DNA from: an uncultured Faecalibacterium sp.
GTDB lineage: Bacteria > Bacillota > Clostridia > Oscillospirales > Ruminococcaceae
Assembly (NCBI GenBank): GCA_934512105.1
Contig: CAKSWQ010000018.1
Coordinates: forward strand, 1 to 40,486
Direction of reading: 5' to 3'
DNA length: 40,486 nt
Shown: positions 14,851 through 23,482 of the stretch, piece by piece
Layout of the letters: the number at the start of each line of letters is the position of its first letter
Numbering within the stretch: position 1 is the stretch's first letter
Position numbers and translations under genes: made by a program
The notes under the pieces: generated by a model
Database searches by the model: none
What the model saw: only the letters and a program-made list of their open reading frames with translations
What the model was told of the DNA's origin: nothing

Positions 14851-17517
14851 TTATTTCCTCGGATTTTTGATAGCAGCCTGGGCAGCGGCCAGACGTGCGA
14901 TAGGCACACGGAAGGGAGAGCAGCTGACGTAGTCCAGACCGACGTTGTGGCAGAACTCCACGCTCGTGGGGTCGCCGCCGTGCTCGCCGCAGATGCCCAG
15001 ACCCAGATCGGGGCGGGTCTCGCGGCCGTCGTGGGCAGCCATCTTGACCAGCTTGCCGACGCCGATCTGATCCAGATGCTGGAACGGATCGCTCTCGTAG
15101 ATCTTGTTCTCGTAGTATGCGCCCAGGAACTTGGCAGCGTCATCACGGCTGAAGCCGAAGGTCATCTGGGTCAGGTCGTTGGTGCCGAAGCTGAAGAACT
15201 CAGCTTCCTTGGCAATCTCGCCGGCAGTCAGGGCTGCACGGGGGATCTCGATCATGGTACCGACCTGATACTTCATGTCAACGCCGGCAGCAGCGATCAG
15301 CTCGTCAGCAACCTTGACGACAACATCCTTGACGAACTTCAGCTCCTTGACCTCGCCGACCAGCGGGATCATGATGTGCGGGGTGATCACATGGCCGGTC
15401 TCAGCAGAGACATTCAGAGCAGCCTTGATCACAGCACGGGTCTGCATAGCAGCGATCTCGGGGTAGGTAACAGCCAGACGGCAGCCACGGTGACCCATCA
15501 TGGGGTTGAACTCGTGCAGAGAAGCAACCACGTTCTTCAGGTCGTCGTAGGTCATGCCCATGTCGGCAGCCAGCTCCTTGATATCCTCGTCCTTGGTGGG
15601 CAGGAACTCGTGCAGGGGCGGGTCCAGATAACGGATGGTCATCGGGCGCTCACCCATGATGCGGTACATCGCCTCGAAGTCGCCCTGCTGGAACGGCTCG
15701 ACCTTGGCCAGAGCAGCCTCGCGCTCTTCCACGGTACGTGCGCAGATCATCTCGCGGACAGCCTTGATGCGGTCCTCAGCGAAGAACATGTGCTCGGTAC
15801 GGCACAGGCCGATGCCCTCAGCACCCAGATCCACTGCCTGCTGTGCGTCGCGCGGGTTGTCGGCGTTGGTCATGACCAGCAGCTGACGTGCTGCGTCTGC
15901 CCAACCCATGAAGCGGTTGAAGTTCTTGTTGCCGGTAGCGGCCACGGTAGCGACCTGCTCGCCGTAGATGTTGCCGGTAGAACCGTCGATGGAGATCCAG
16001 TCGCCCTCGACGAACTTGTGGCCGTTGATCTCGAAGGTCTTGGCCTCCTCATCGATCTTGACCTCGTTGTCGTTGCCGCAGCCGGAGACACAGCAGGTGC
16101 CCATACCACGGGCAACAACGGCTGCGTGGCTGGTCATGCCGCCGCGGACGGTCAGGATGCCCTGAGACACCTGCATGCCCACGATATCCTCGGGGCTGGT
16201 CTCCAGACGCACCAGAACGACCTTCTTCATCTTGCCGGACTTGACCATCTCCTCTGCCTCTTCAGCAGTAAAGACGATCTGGCCGCAGGCAGAACCGGGA
16301 GAAGCTGCCAGACCCTTGCCGACGACCTCTGCAGCCTTCAGGGCAGCAGCGTCGAACTGGGGATGCAGCAGGGTATCCAGCTGCTTGGGCTCCACGCGCA
16401 GGACAGCCTCCTGCTCGGTGATCATGCCCTCGTCCACCAGATCGCAGGCGATCTGCAGAGCAGCCTGTGCGGTACGCTTGCCGTTACGGGTCTGCAGCAT
16501 GTACAGGTGGCCGTCCTCAATGGTGAACTCCATATCCTGCATATCGCGGAAGTAGTTCTCCAGACGGGTAGCGATCTCGACGAACTGATCGTACACCTCA
16601 GGCATCTGATCCTTCAGGTGGCTGATGGGGGAAGGAGTGCGCACGCCGGCAACAACGTCCTCGCCCTGTGCATTGATCAGGTACTCGCCCATCAGCTTCT
16701 TAGCGCCGGTGGCGGGGTCACGGGTGAATGCAACGCCGGTGCCGGAACGGTCGCCGGAGTTACCAAAGGCCATCTGCTGCACGTTGACAGCGGTGCCCCA
16801 CTCGTAGGGGATCTCGTTCATCTTACGGTAGACGTTTGCACGGGGGTTATCCCAGCTGCGGAACACGGCCTTGACAGCCTCGATCAGCTGATCGCGGGGA
16901 TCCTGCGGGAAGGGACGGCCTTCGTTCTCCTCGTAGATCTTCTTGAAGGTGCCGACCAGTTCCTTCAGGTCGTCAGCAGTCAGGTCCACGTCGTTCTTGA
17001 CGCCCTTGGCTTCCTTCATCTTGTCGATCTCGACCTCGAACAGGCTCTTCGGGACCATCATAACGACGTCGGCGAACATCTGCACGAAGCGGCGGTAGCA
17101 GTCGTATGCAAAGCGGGCGTTGCCGGTCTTCTTTGCCAGACCCTCAACAGCCTCATCGTTCAGGCCCAGGTTCAGGATGGTGTCCATCATGCCGGGCATG
17201 GACTGACGTGCGCCGGAACGGACAGAGACCAGCAGGGGGTTGGTGTTGTCACCGAACTTCTTGCCGGTGATCTCTTCCAGACCCTTGAGGTGCTCAAAGA
17301 TGTCAGCAGTGATGTCGTCATTGATCTGACGGCCGTCTGCGTAGTACTGGGTGCAGGCGTCGGTGGTGATGGTGAAGCCCTGCGGCACCGGCATACCGGC
17401 TGCGGTCATCTCGGCCAGACCGGCACCCTTGCCGCCCAGCGTGTTCTTCATGGTGACCTTGTCACCGCCGAAAGCGTCATTGCCTTCGCTGAAGTAGTAC
17501 AGATACTTTTTGCTCAT
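14851..17517 (-). CDS. ppdK: Pyruvate, phosphate dikinase
   Basis: This 888-residue cytoplasmic enzyme interconverts pyruvate + ATP + phosphate and phosphoenolpyruvate + AMP + pyrophosphate. In anaerobes it can run in the glycolytic direction to save energy. The N-terminal nucleotide-binding domain begins YFSEGNDAFGGDKVTMKNTLGGKGAGLAEM. The swivelling phosphohistidine domain has GGMTSHAAVVARG with His464. The C-terminal PEP/pyruvate barrel ends in the ICGEHGGDP motif with Cys843. Length is normal for the family. ATG at 17,517 was chosen because GGGAGG lies 10 bases upstream and the next residues are the conserved start; an upstream extension of 17 codons has no support. It is a single-gene transcript with its own promoter and terminator, directly beside the mobile element. 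Confidence 0.97.
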   Translation of the reverse strand: MSKKYLYYFSEGNDAFGGDKVTMKNTLGGKGAGLAEMTAAGMPVPQGFTITTDACTQYYADGRQINDDITADIFEHLKGLEEITGKKFGDNTNPLLVSVRSGARQSMPGMMDTILNLGLNDEAVEGLAKKTGNARFAYDCYRRFVQMFADVVMMVPKSLFEVEIDKMKEAKGVKNDVDLTADDLKELVGTFKKIYEENEGRPFPQDPRDQLIEAVKAVFRSWDNPRANVYRKMNEIPYEWGTAVNVQQMAFGNSGDRSGTGVAFTRDPATGAKKLMGEYLINAQGEDVVAGVRTPSPISHLKDQMPEVYDQFVEIATRLENYFRDMQDMEFTIEDGHLYMLQTRNGKRTAQAALQIACDLVDEGMITEQEAVLRVEPKQLDTLLHPQFDAAALKAAEVVGKGLAASPGSACGQIVFTAEEAEEMVKSGKMKKVVLVRLETSPEDIVGMQVSQGILTVRGGMTSHAAVVARGMGTCCVSGCGNDNEVKIDEEAKTFEINGHKFVEGDWISIDGSTGNIYGEQVATVAATGNKNFNRFMGWADAARQLLVMTNADNPRDAQQAVDLGAEGIGLCRTEHMFFAEDRIKAVREMICARTVEEREAALAKVEPFQQGDFEAMYRIMGERPMTIRYLDPPLHEFLPTKDEDIKELAADMGMTYDDLKNVVASLHEFNPMMGHRGCRLAVTYPEIAAMQTRAVIKAALNVSAETGHVITPHIMIPLVGEVKELKFVKDVVVKVADELIAAAGVDMKYQVGTMIEIPRAALTAGEIAKEAEFFSFGTNDLTQMTFGFSRDDAAKFLGAYYENKIYESDPFQHLDQIGVGKLVKMAAHDGRETRPDLGLGICGEHGGDPTSVEFCHNVGLDYVSCSPFRVPIARLAAAQAAIKNPRK

Positions 17518-17620
17518 GCGTTGTTTACCTCCCATTCGTGACCGGCGGCATGGCAGCCGTGGTCTCATCGTTTGCCTTGTCTTGAACGTACGATGAACAT
17601 TGTTTTGTGAATGCTAAACT

Positions 17621-17648
17621 ATTATACCAGAAAATCCATTCCTTTCCA
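17621..17648 (-). promoter_or_regulatory. Probable ppdK promoter (extended -10)
   Basis: Minus strand: a TGGTATAAT extended -10 (hexamer at 17,621-17,626) has TGGAAA at -35 with a 16-base spacer. It lies about 104 bases before the ppdK start. The stretch 17,518-17,935 holds no gene. Apart from this promoter and the one on the other strand I see no riboswitch or other known structure in it. Confidence 0.6.
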
Positions 17649-17693
17649 CCATGCAAAATCCCGAATTTGTCTGTTATTTTTTATGCAAATCTC

Positions 17694-17722
17694 TTGAAAT
17701 TTTCCAAGTTTTAAGGTAGTAT
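17694..17722 (+). promoter_or_regulatory. Probable promoter for the GlmU-like gene
   Basis: TTGAAA (17,694-17,699), a 17-base spacer and TAGTAT (17,717-17,722). The start codon of the acetyltransferase gene lies about 205 bases further on, leaving an unusually long leader in which I see no clear structure. Confidence 0.45.
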
Positions 17723-17935
17723 AGAATGGGAGAAAGTTCGAGAGGTTTTTTGTTTGAGCACGCGATTTCTCGTCCTGTTGGATACAACTTTCTATCCCTG
17801 TAACTTTTCAAATTCTATTTTGTCGGAACAAAGCTTTCCGCAGCGGGTATGCTGGGGCGGACAGGCAACAATTTTCCGGTCGCCTTTCCCGTCTCTCTTC
17901 CGCCGCGCGCTTTGGTGGAAAGGGAGATTTTTTTC

Positions 17936-18694
17936 ATGCAGAATCCTATTTCTGAGCAGACCCGTGCCGCTGCCCTGGCACAGCTGGATGCCGCCGAGAC
18001 TGCCCGTGAGGACATCCTTGTGCAGCACATTGCAAACGGCGTTGTCATCAACAGCCGCACCGTGCAGATCGACCCGGAGGTGGTCATCGCCCCGGGCGCT
18101 GTGATCCTTGCGGGCACCATCCTGCGGGGCAAGACGGTCATCGGTGCGGGCTGCGTCATCGGCCCCAACACCCTCATCGAGGACAGCACCGTGGACGAGG
18201 GCACCGCCGTGAACGCCAGCCAGATCTACGGCAGCCACATCGGCCCCCACAACAACATCGGCCCCTTCACCCATGTGCGGGTGAACACTGTCACCGATTA
18301 CGGCGTGCATCTGGGTGCCTATGTGGAGACCAAGAACTCCAACTTTGCCCGCGGCAACACCGTGAGCCACCTGACCTACATCGGCGACAGCGATGTGGGC
18401 AAGTACTGCAACTTCGGCTGCGGCACCGTCACCTGCAACTACGACGGCAAGGATAAGTTCCGCACCCAGATCGGCGATTACTGCTTCATCGGCTGCAACA
18501 CCAACCTTGTGGCCCCGGTCAAGGTGGGCGACGGTGCCTACACCGCCGCCGGCAGCACCATCACCAAGGATGTGCCCGCACAGGCACTGGGCATCGCCCG
18601 GGAGCGCCAGACCAATCTGGACGGCTGGGCAGAGCCCAAGATGGAAGCCTACATCGCCAAAAAGCAGAAGCTGGAGAACGAGCAGAGCAAGTAA
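17936..18694 (+). CDS. Stand-alone GlmU-type left-handed beta-helix acetyltransferase
   Basis: This 252-residue protein matches the C-terminal acetyltransferase half of GlmU, which makes N-acetylglucosamine-1-phosphate from glucosamine-1-phosphate and acetyl-CoA for wall synthesis. It begins with a helical lead (AALAQLDAAETAREDILVQHIANGVVI) like the linker helix of full GlmU. The hexapeptide repeats follow, with VRVNT, an ETKNS-like segment, SHLTYIGD with His145 (matching the catalytic His), NYDGKDKFRTQIGD, and APVKVGDGAYTAAGSTITKDVP. The uridylyltransferase domain (GxGTRMxS motif) is absent, and no such gene lies next to it. ATG at 17,936 is chosen from GGGAG upstream. It may work with a separate pyrophosphorylase elsewhere, or act on another sugar phosphate. 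Confidence 0.85.
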   Translation: MQNPISEQTRAAALAQLDAAETAREDILVQHIANGVVINSRTVQIDPEVVIAPGAVILAGTILRGKTVIGAGCVIGPNTLIEDSTVDEGTAVNASQIYGSHIGPHNNIGPFTHVRVNTVTDYGVHLGAYVETKNSNFARGNTVSHLTYIGDSDVGKYCNFGCGTVTCNYDGKDKFRTQIGDYCFIGCNTNLVAPVKVGDGAYTAAGSTITKDVPAQALGIARERQTNLDGWAEPKMEAYIAKKQKLENEQSK

Positions 18695-18718
18695 CCCTCT
18701 GCCGGAAGGGAGCTGCGT

Positions 18719-19246
18719 ATGAAGTCTGAAAGCTTTCGCAAGCAGGCGCTGAGCCTGGTCCTTTTCTTCGCGGCTGTTGCCGCCGTGTTCGCCCTGACCC
18801 GTCTGCGCAGCGACCCCGCCAAAAAGCAGGCGGAGTTCGTGGTGCAGCAGCTGCTCTCCTGCTCCTCTGCCGTGGAACAGGCTGTGGATACCGCCGCCGC
18901 TTCGGCTTCCGGCAGTGAACCGGGGCTTGCCGCAGCGGACACCGACGGACTGTACACCTTCCTTCAGGCGCAGCTGGGCGATGCCATGACAGCCGACTGT
19001 CTGAACAAGGTCATGGCGAACCGCCTGCCCACCCGCATCACCGCGCTGGCCGGGCAGTCCGGCGATCAGCTGGTGCCCGCTGACCTCACCCTGAAAAAAC
19101 GTGCCGGGGCAGAAAACTGCTACGACTTTTCCGCCGCCCTGCTGATCGCCGCGGACAGCACCGCCGCCGCGCAGGTATCCGGCACCATCACCATGGTGAA
19201 GGAGGACGGCCGCTGGAAGGCCTCTGCCATCACCCTGAACCTGTAA
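18719..19246 (+). CDS. Small membrane-anchored protein of unknown function
   Basis: This is a 175-residue protein with one N-terminal hydrophobic segment at about residues 9-26 (ALSLVLFFAAVAAVFAL) after basic residues. It is probably a signal anchor with the rest outside the cell. The remainder is Ala/Ser/Thr-rich with a C-terminal part resembling small beta-sheet domains (VSGTITMVKEDGRWKASAITL), a pattern seen in DUF4878/SnoaL-like accessory folds. That likeness is weak. It lies 24 bases after the acetyltransferase gene, so the two are probably one unit, and it is followed by a terminator. Confidence 0.7.
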   Translation: MKSESFRKQALSLVLFFAAVAAVFALTRLRSDPAKKQAEFVVQQLLSCSSAVEQAVDTAAASASGSEPGLAAADTDGLYTFLQAQLGDAMTADCLNKVMANRLPTRITALAGQSGDQLVPADLTLKKRAGAENCYDFSAALLIAADSTAAAQVSGTITMVKEDGRWKASAITLNL

Positions 19247-19256
19247 TAAACCCTTT

Positions 19257-19290
19257 TGCCCCTGTGCCCTGCGGCATGGGGGCATTTTTT
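19257..19290 (+). terminator. Terminator after the acetyltransferase unit
   Basis: TGCCCC...TGCC pairs with GGCA...GGGGCA around a CTGC loop and is followed by TTTTTT. It lies 11 bases after the stop of the anchored protein. Confidence 0.8.
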
Positions 19291-19331
19291 GCCCATTTCG
19301 TTTATAATGTATATCTTTTTACGCGCGCGTA

Positions 19332-19340
19332 TGTTATACT
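19332..19340 (+). promoter_or_regulatory. Possible extended -10 for the pth-mfd unit
   Basis: TGTTATACT gives a TGn-TATACT extended -10 about 46 bases before the pth start. No good -35 box was found. An alternative TATAAT stands at 19,303-19,308, also without a good -35. Confidence 0.35.
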
Positions 19341-19385
19341 TAGATGTTGTATCACACTATTATCAGGAAAAGGTATTATCACATC

Positions 19386-19964
19386 ATGAATGAAAACGAT
19401 ATCTGGCTCATTGCAGGGCTGGGCAACCCCGAAGCAAAGTACGATGGCACCCGCCACAACGCCGGTTTTGCCGCGCTGGACGCGCTGGCCGACAAGTGGA
19501 ACATCTCTGTGGGCAAGACCAAGTTCCAAGGCCTGTGGGGACAGGGCGAGGTGGACGGCCACAAGGTGGTGCTGCTGAAGCCCCTGACCTACATGAACCT
19601 CTCCGGCGATTCCATCGCCCCCATGGCGGGCTTTTTCAAGATCCCTGCCGACCATGTGCTGGTGCTGTGCGATGATATCACCCAAGCACCCGGCAAGCTG
19701 CGCATCCGTCCCTCCGGCTCTGCGGGCGGGCACAACGGCCTGAAGAGCATCATTGCCCGGCTGGGCGGGGAGAACTTCCCCCGCATCCGCATCGGCATCG
19801 GCGCAAAGCCCCACCCGGACTACGACCTTGCCGCATGGGTGCTGGGCAAGTTCCCGCCGGAGGACGCCAAAGCCATCGCCGACCGCTACCCCGACCTTGA
19901 AGCCGCCGCAAAGCTCATCATGGACGGTAAGCTGGGTCTGGCACAGAGCAAGTATAACGGGTAA
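19386..19964 (+). CDS. pth: Peptidyl-tRNA hydrolase
   Basis: This 192-residue cytoplasmic enzyme splits peptidyl-tRNA released from stalled ribosomes. Family marks are LIAGLGNPEAKYDGTRHNAGF with Asn14 and catalytic His24, KPLTYMNLSG, VLCDDITQAPGKLRIRPSGSAGGHNGLKSI and RIRIGIGAKP. I start it at ATG 19,386; the frame is open to a TTG at 19,344 but the added residues are not conserved. The upstream site AGGAAAAGG is somewhat far (about 12 bases). It lies 41 bases before mfd, a common pairing in Firmicutes. Confidence 0.96.
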   Translation: MNENDIWLIAGLGNPEAKYDGTRHNAGFAALDALADKWNISVGKTKFQGLWGQGEVDGHKVVLLKPLTYMNLSGDSIAPMAGFFKIPADHVLVLCDDITQAPGKLRIRPSGSAGGHNGLKSIIARLGGENFPRIRIGIGAKPHPDYDLAAWVLGKFPPEDAKAIADRYPDLEAAAKLIMDGKLGLAQSKYNG

Positions 19965-20005
19965 AAATCATTCCCCCGCATCCTGACAGGAAAGGAGGTT
20001 TTTCC

Positions 20006-23000
20006 ATGTACGAAGCCTTACTCAAGGCCACACCGGAATATCAGAAGGTCGCCGCAAGCTTTGGCTCCGCAGGGCCGGCGGCACTGTTCGGTCTGCCGCC
20101 CGCAGGCCGGGCGCTGCTGTATGCCGCCCTGCAAAAGGACCTTGGGCGCACGCTCTGCATCGTGACCCCCGGCGAGGCCGAAGCCACCCACTTTGCGGAC
20201 GACCTCAAGGCGCTGGGGCTTACCGCTGCGGTGTTCCCGCCTCGGGACTTTATGCTGCGCCCGGTGGAGGGCGCAGGCCGCGAGTACGAGTACCGCCGCC
20301 TTTCGGTGCTGGGCGCACTGGCGGGCGGGCGGCTGCAAGCCGTCTGTGTGCCCGCCGAGGCGCTGCTGCAGTACACCGTGCCCCGGGCGGAATTTATCCA
20401 GAACACCCTTACCTTAAAGCCCGGCATGGTGTATAACCGCGAAGCGCTGGTGGCGCGGCTGTTTGCCGCCGGGTATGTGCGCCGCAGTCAGGTAGACGGC
20501 CCGGGGCAGTTCAGCGTGCGCGGCGATATCGTGGACATCTACGCACCGGATATGCGTCAGCCCGCCCGCGTGGAGTACTGGGACGACGAGATCGACTCCA
20601 TGTTCTCCTTTGACCTGCTGACCCAGCGGCGGGACAGCGCACTGGAAAAAATATACCTCTCCCCTGCCCGCGAGGTGCTGTTCGGCAGCACCGCCGAGAC
20701 CGCCGAAGCGCTGCGCAATGCCATCAAAAAGGCGCGCGGCAAGCGCCGCACTGCGCTGGAAAAGGCCACCGAGGCCGATCTTTCCCAGCTGGATTCCGGC
20801 CTGATGCCGGAGGCCATGGATAAATATTACGGCATCCGCTACCCCGCCCCGGCCACGCTGCTGGATCATCTGGACGCGCCGCTGTTCATTCTGGACGAAG
20901 TGGGCGGCATCCGGGATGCCCAGAAAGCCACCGAGTTCCGCCGCAGCGAGGAGCTGACCGGGCTGCTGGAAGAGGGCGTGCTCTGCCCCGGGCTGGATGT
21001 GCTGTACCAGACCATGGAGGATCTTGTCATTGCCGCCGGGAACTACAGCACCCTGCTGTGCGAGAACTTTCTGCGCGGGATGAACGAGTTCAAGCTGAAA
21101 GACCTTATCAACGCCGAGGCCTTTGCCGCCCCCAACTGGAATGGCGACCTTGCCTCCCTGCGGGAGGACTTAGACCCGCTCATTGCCCAAGGCTACGCCG
21201 TCACCCTGTTTGCCGGTACGCCCAAGGGCGCAGCCGCTTTGACCCGCGACCTTGCCGACAAGGGCTATTCCGTGAGCATGAGCCGGGATGTGCGCCCTGC
21301 CAAGGGCATTTTGCAGGTGCTGCCCGGACACTTGACCGCCGGGTGCACCTTCCCCTTTGCCCACGCAGCAGTGCTTTCCAGCCGCCGCCACGGGCTGGAC
21401 GAGGAAGCCGCCGCCGAAGCCAAAAAGCGCAAGAAGAACAAAAACGCCCTGTCCAGCCTTTCGGACATCAAGCCCGGGGACTATGTGGTGCACCAGAGCC
21501 ACGGCATTGGCATGTACGCTGGTATCCAGCGGTTAGAGGTGCAGGGCGCTACCAAGGACTACCTCAAGGTGCAGTATTCCGGCTCGGATGTGCTGTATGT
21601 GCCGGTGACCCAGCTGGATCTGCTCAGCCGCTACACCGCCCCCGGCGACGAGGAAAAGGTAAAGCTGGCAAAGCTGGGCGGCACCGAGTGGCAGCGCACC
21701 CGCGCCAAGGTGAAAAAGGCCACCGAGGAGATGGCGCAGGAGCTGATCGAGCTTTACGCCCGCCGCCGTCAGGCCACGGGCTACGCCTTCCCGCCGGACG
21801 GCGACTGGCAGCGGGACTTTGAGACCCGCTTTGACTACGACGAAACGGACGACCAGCTGCACGCCACCGCCGAGATCAAGCAGGACATGGAAAAAGGCTA
21901 CCCCATGGATCGGCTGCTCTGCGGCGATGTGGGCGTGGGCAAGACCGAGGTGGCGCTGCGCGCCGCCTTCAAGTGCATCATGGGCGGCAAACAATGCGCC
22001 CTGCTGGCACCCACCACCCTGCTGGCGTGGCAGCACTACAACACCCTGCTCTCCCGCATGGAAGCCTTCCCGGTGAAGATCGGGATGCTGTCCCGTTTCC
22101 GTACCGCCAAGCAGCAAAAGGAGACCCTGCGCGGCTTGCAGGCCGGCAGCGTGGATATCGTGGTGGGCACCCACCGGCTGCTGTCCAAGGACGTGAAGTT
22201 CCACGACCTCGGCCTTGTCATCATCGACGAGGAGCAGCGCTTCGGCGTGAAGCACAAGGAAAAGCTGAAGGAGAACTTCATCGGGGTGGATATGCTCACC
22301 CTGTCGGCCACCCCCATCCCCCGCACCCTGAACATGGCCATGAGCGGCATCCGGGATCTTTCCACCATCGAGCAGCCGCCCATCGAGCGGCAGCCGGTGG
22401 AGACCTTTGTGCTGGAATATAACGACGTCATCCTTGCCGAAGCCATGAAGAAGGAGCTTGCCCGGGGCGGGCAGGTGTACTACCTGCACAACCGGGTGGA
22501 CAACATTGAAGCCTGCGCCGCCCATGTCAGCCAGATGGTGCCGGGTGCGCGGGTGGGCATCGCCCACGGCAAGATGACCGAAGAAGAGCTGAACCCCGTG
22601 TGGCAGCACCTGCTGAACGGCGAGATCGACATTCTGGTCTGCACCACCCTCATCGAGACCGGCATTGATGTGCGCAACTGCAACACCCTCATCATTGAGG
22701 ACGCCGACCGCATGGGTCTGGCGCAGCTGTACCAGATCCGTGGGCGGGTGGGACGCTCCGGCCGCAAGGCCTACGCCTACTTCACCTTCCGCCGGGACAA
22801 GACCCTGACCGATATCGCCCAGAAGCGGCTTTCCGCCATCCGGGAGTTCACCGCTTTCGGCTCCGGCTTCCGCATTGCCATGCGGGACCTGCAAATTCGC
22901 GGCGCGGGCAGTCTGCTGGGGCACAGCCAGCACGGCCACATGGAAGCCGTGGGCTACGATCTCTACGTTAAAATGCTGGGACAGGCCATTGCCCGGGCGC

Positions 23001-23482
23001 GGGGCGAGCCCGTCCAGCGGGACAAGAGCGATTGTCTTGTAGACCTGCGGGTGGACGCCTTCATCCCGGAAAAGTATATCCCGGACGGCGCGGGGCGCAT
23101 CGAAGCCTACAAGCGCATTGCCGCCATCCAGACCCCGGAGGACGCCGCCGATGTGCTGGACGAGCTCATCGACCGCTACGGCGACCCGCCGCCCTCGGTG
23201 AGCGATCTGGTCAACGTCTCCCTTGTCCGCGTGCAGGCCGCTACCGTGGGCGTGTACGAGGTGACCCAGAAGAAGGACACCCTCGTGCTGAATCTGGAAA
23301 CGCTGGACCTTGCCATGATCCGCGGTCTGCTGCAAGCCTTCAATGGCCGGGTCACCGCCGGGGCGGGCACAAAGCCCTATCTCTCGGTGGTATTACAGCC
23401 GGACGAAAAACCGCTGGAACTGCTGCAAAGCATCCTGAAAGCCATGGATGTCATTTTAAACAATAAGGAGCAAAACGCATGA
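20006..23482 (+). CDS. mfd: Transcription-repair coupling factor
   Basis: This is a 1158-residue ATP-driven DNA translocase that pushes stalled RNA polymerase off DNA and recruits UvrA. The N-terminal UvrB-like part covers about 1-470. The RNA polymerase-interacting CarD-like domain starts at KPGDYVVHQSHGIGMYAG. The RecG-like helicase has Walker A GDVGVGKTE (Lys646) and DEEQ (741-744), followed by ATPIPRTLNMAMSGIRDLS and the GRVGRSGRKAYAYF motif. The TRCF C-terminal domain follows to the end. Length is normal. ATG follows AAAGGAGG. It overlaps the next gene by 4 bases (ATGA). Confidence 0.97.
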   Translation: MYEALLKATPEYQKVAASFGSAGPAALFGLPPAGRALLYAALQKDLGRTLCIVTPGEAEATHFADDLKALGLTAAVFPPRDFMLRPVEGAGREYEYRRLSVLGALAGGRLQAVCVPAEALLQYTVPRAEFIQNTLTLKPGMVYNREALVARLFAAGYVRRSQVDGPGQFSVRGDIVDIYAPDMRQPARVEYWDDEIDSMFSFDLLTQRRDSALEKIYLSPAREVLFGSTAETAEALRNAIKKARGKRRTALEKATEADLSQLDSGLMPEAMDKYYGIRYPAPATLLDHLDAPLFILDEVGGIRDAQKATEFRRSEELTGLLEEGVLCPGLDVLYQTMEDLVIAAGNYSTLLCENFLRGMNEFKLKDLINAEAFAAPNWNGDLASLREDLDPLIAQGYAVTLFAGTPKGAAALTRDLADKGYSVSMSRDVRPAKGILQVLPGHLTAGCTFPFAHAAVLSSRRHGLDEEAAAEAKKRKKNKNALSSLSDIKPGDYVVHQSHGIGMYAGIQRLEVQGATKDYLKVQYSGSDVLYVPVTQLDLLSRYTAPGDEEKVKLAKLGGTEWQRTRAKVKKATEEMAQELIELYARRRQATGYAFPPDGDWQRDFETRFDYDETDDQLHATAEIKQDMEKGYPMDRLLCGDVGVGKTEVALRAAFKCIMGGKQCALLAPTTLLAWQHYNTLLSRMEAFPVKIGMLSRFRTAKQQKETLRGLQAGSVDIVVGTHRLLSKDVKFHDLGLVIIDEEQRFGVKHKEKLKENFIGVDMLTLSATPIPRTLNMAMSGIRDLSTIEQPPIERQPVETFVLEYNDVILAEAMKKELARGGQVYYLHNRVDNIEACAAHVSQMVPGARVGIAHGKMTEEELNPVWQHLLNGEIDILVCTTLIETGIDVRNCNTLIIEDADRMGLAQLYQIRGRVGRSGRKAYAYFTFRRDKTLTDIAQKRLSAIREFTAFGSGFRIAMRDLQIRGAGSLLGHSQHGHMEAVGYDLYVKMLGQAIARARGEPVQRDKSDCLVDLRVDAFIPEKYIPDGAGRIEAYKRIAAIQTPEDAADVLDELIDRYGDPPPSVSDLVNVSLVRVQAATVGVYEVTQKKDTLVLNLETLDLAMIRGLLQAFNGRVTAGAGTKPYLSVVLQPDEKPLELLQSILKAMDVILNNKEQNA

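Noticed and set aside
14947..17541. An open frame of 864 codons on the plus strand opposite ppdK
   Set aside because: It mirrors the ppdK codons, has no ribosome binding site and reads as low-complexity Leu/Val/His/Gln-rich protein. GC-rich third positions in ppdK explain the lack of stops.
17792..19285. A 497-codon minus-strand frame opposite the GlmU-like and anchored-protein genes
   Set aside because: It crosses a terminator and two supported plus-strand genes and is Gly/His/Ala-rich without any motif.
21533..23335. A 600-codon minus-strand frame inside mfd
   Set aside because: It is opposite the helicase domain of mfd, with no ribosome binding site and low-complexity sequence.
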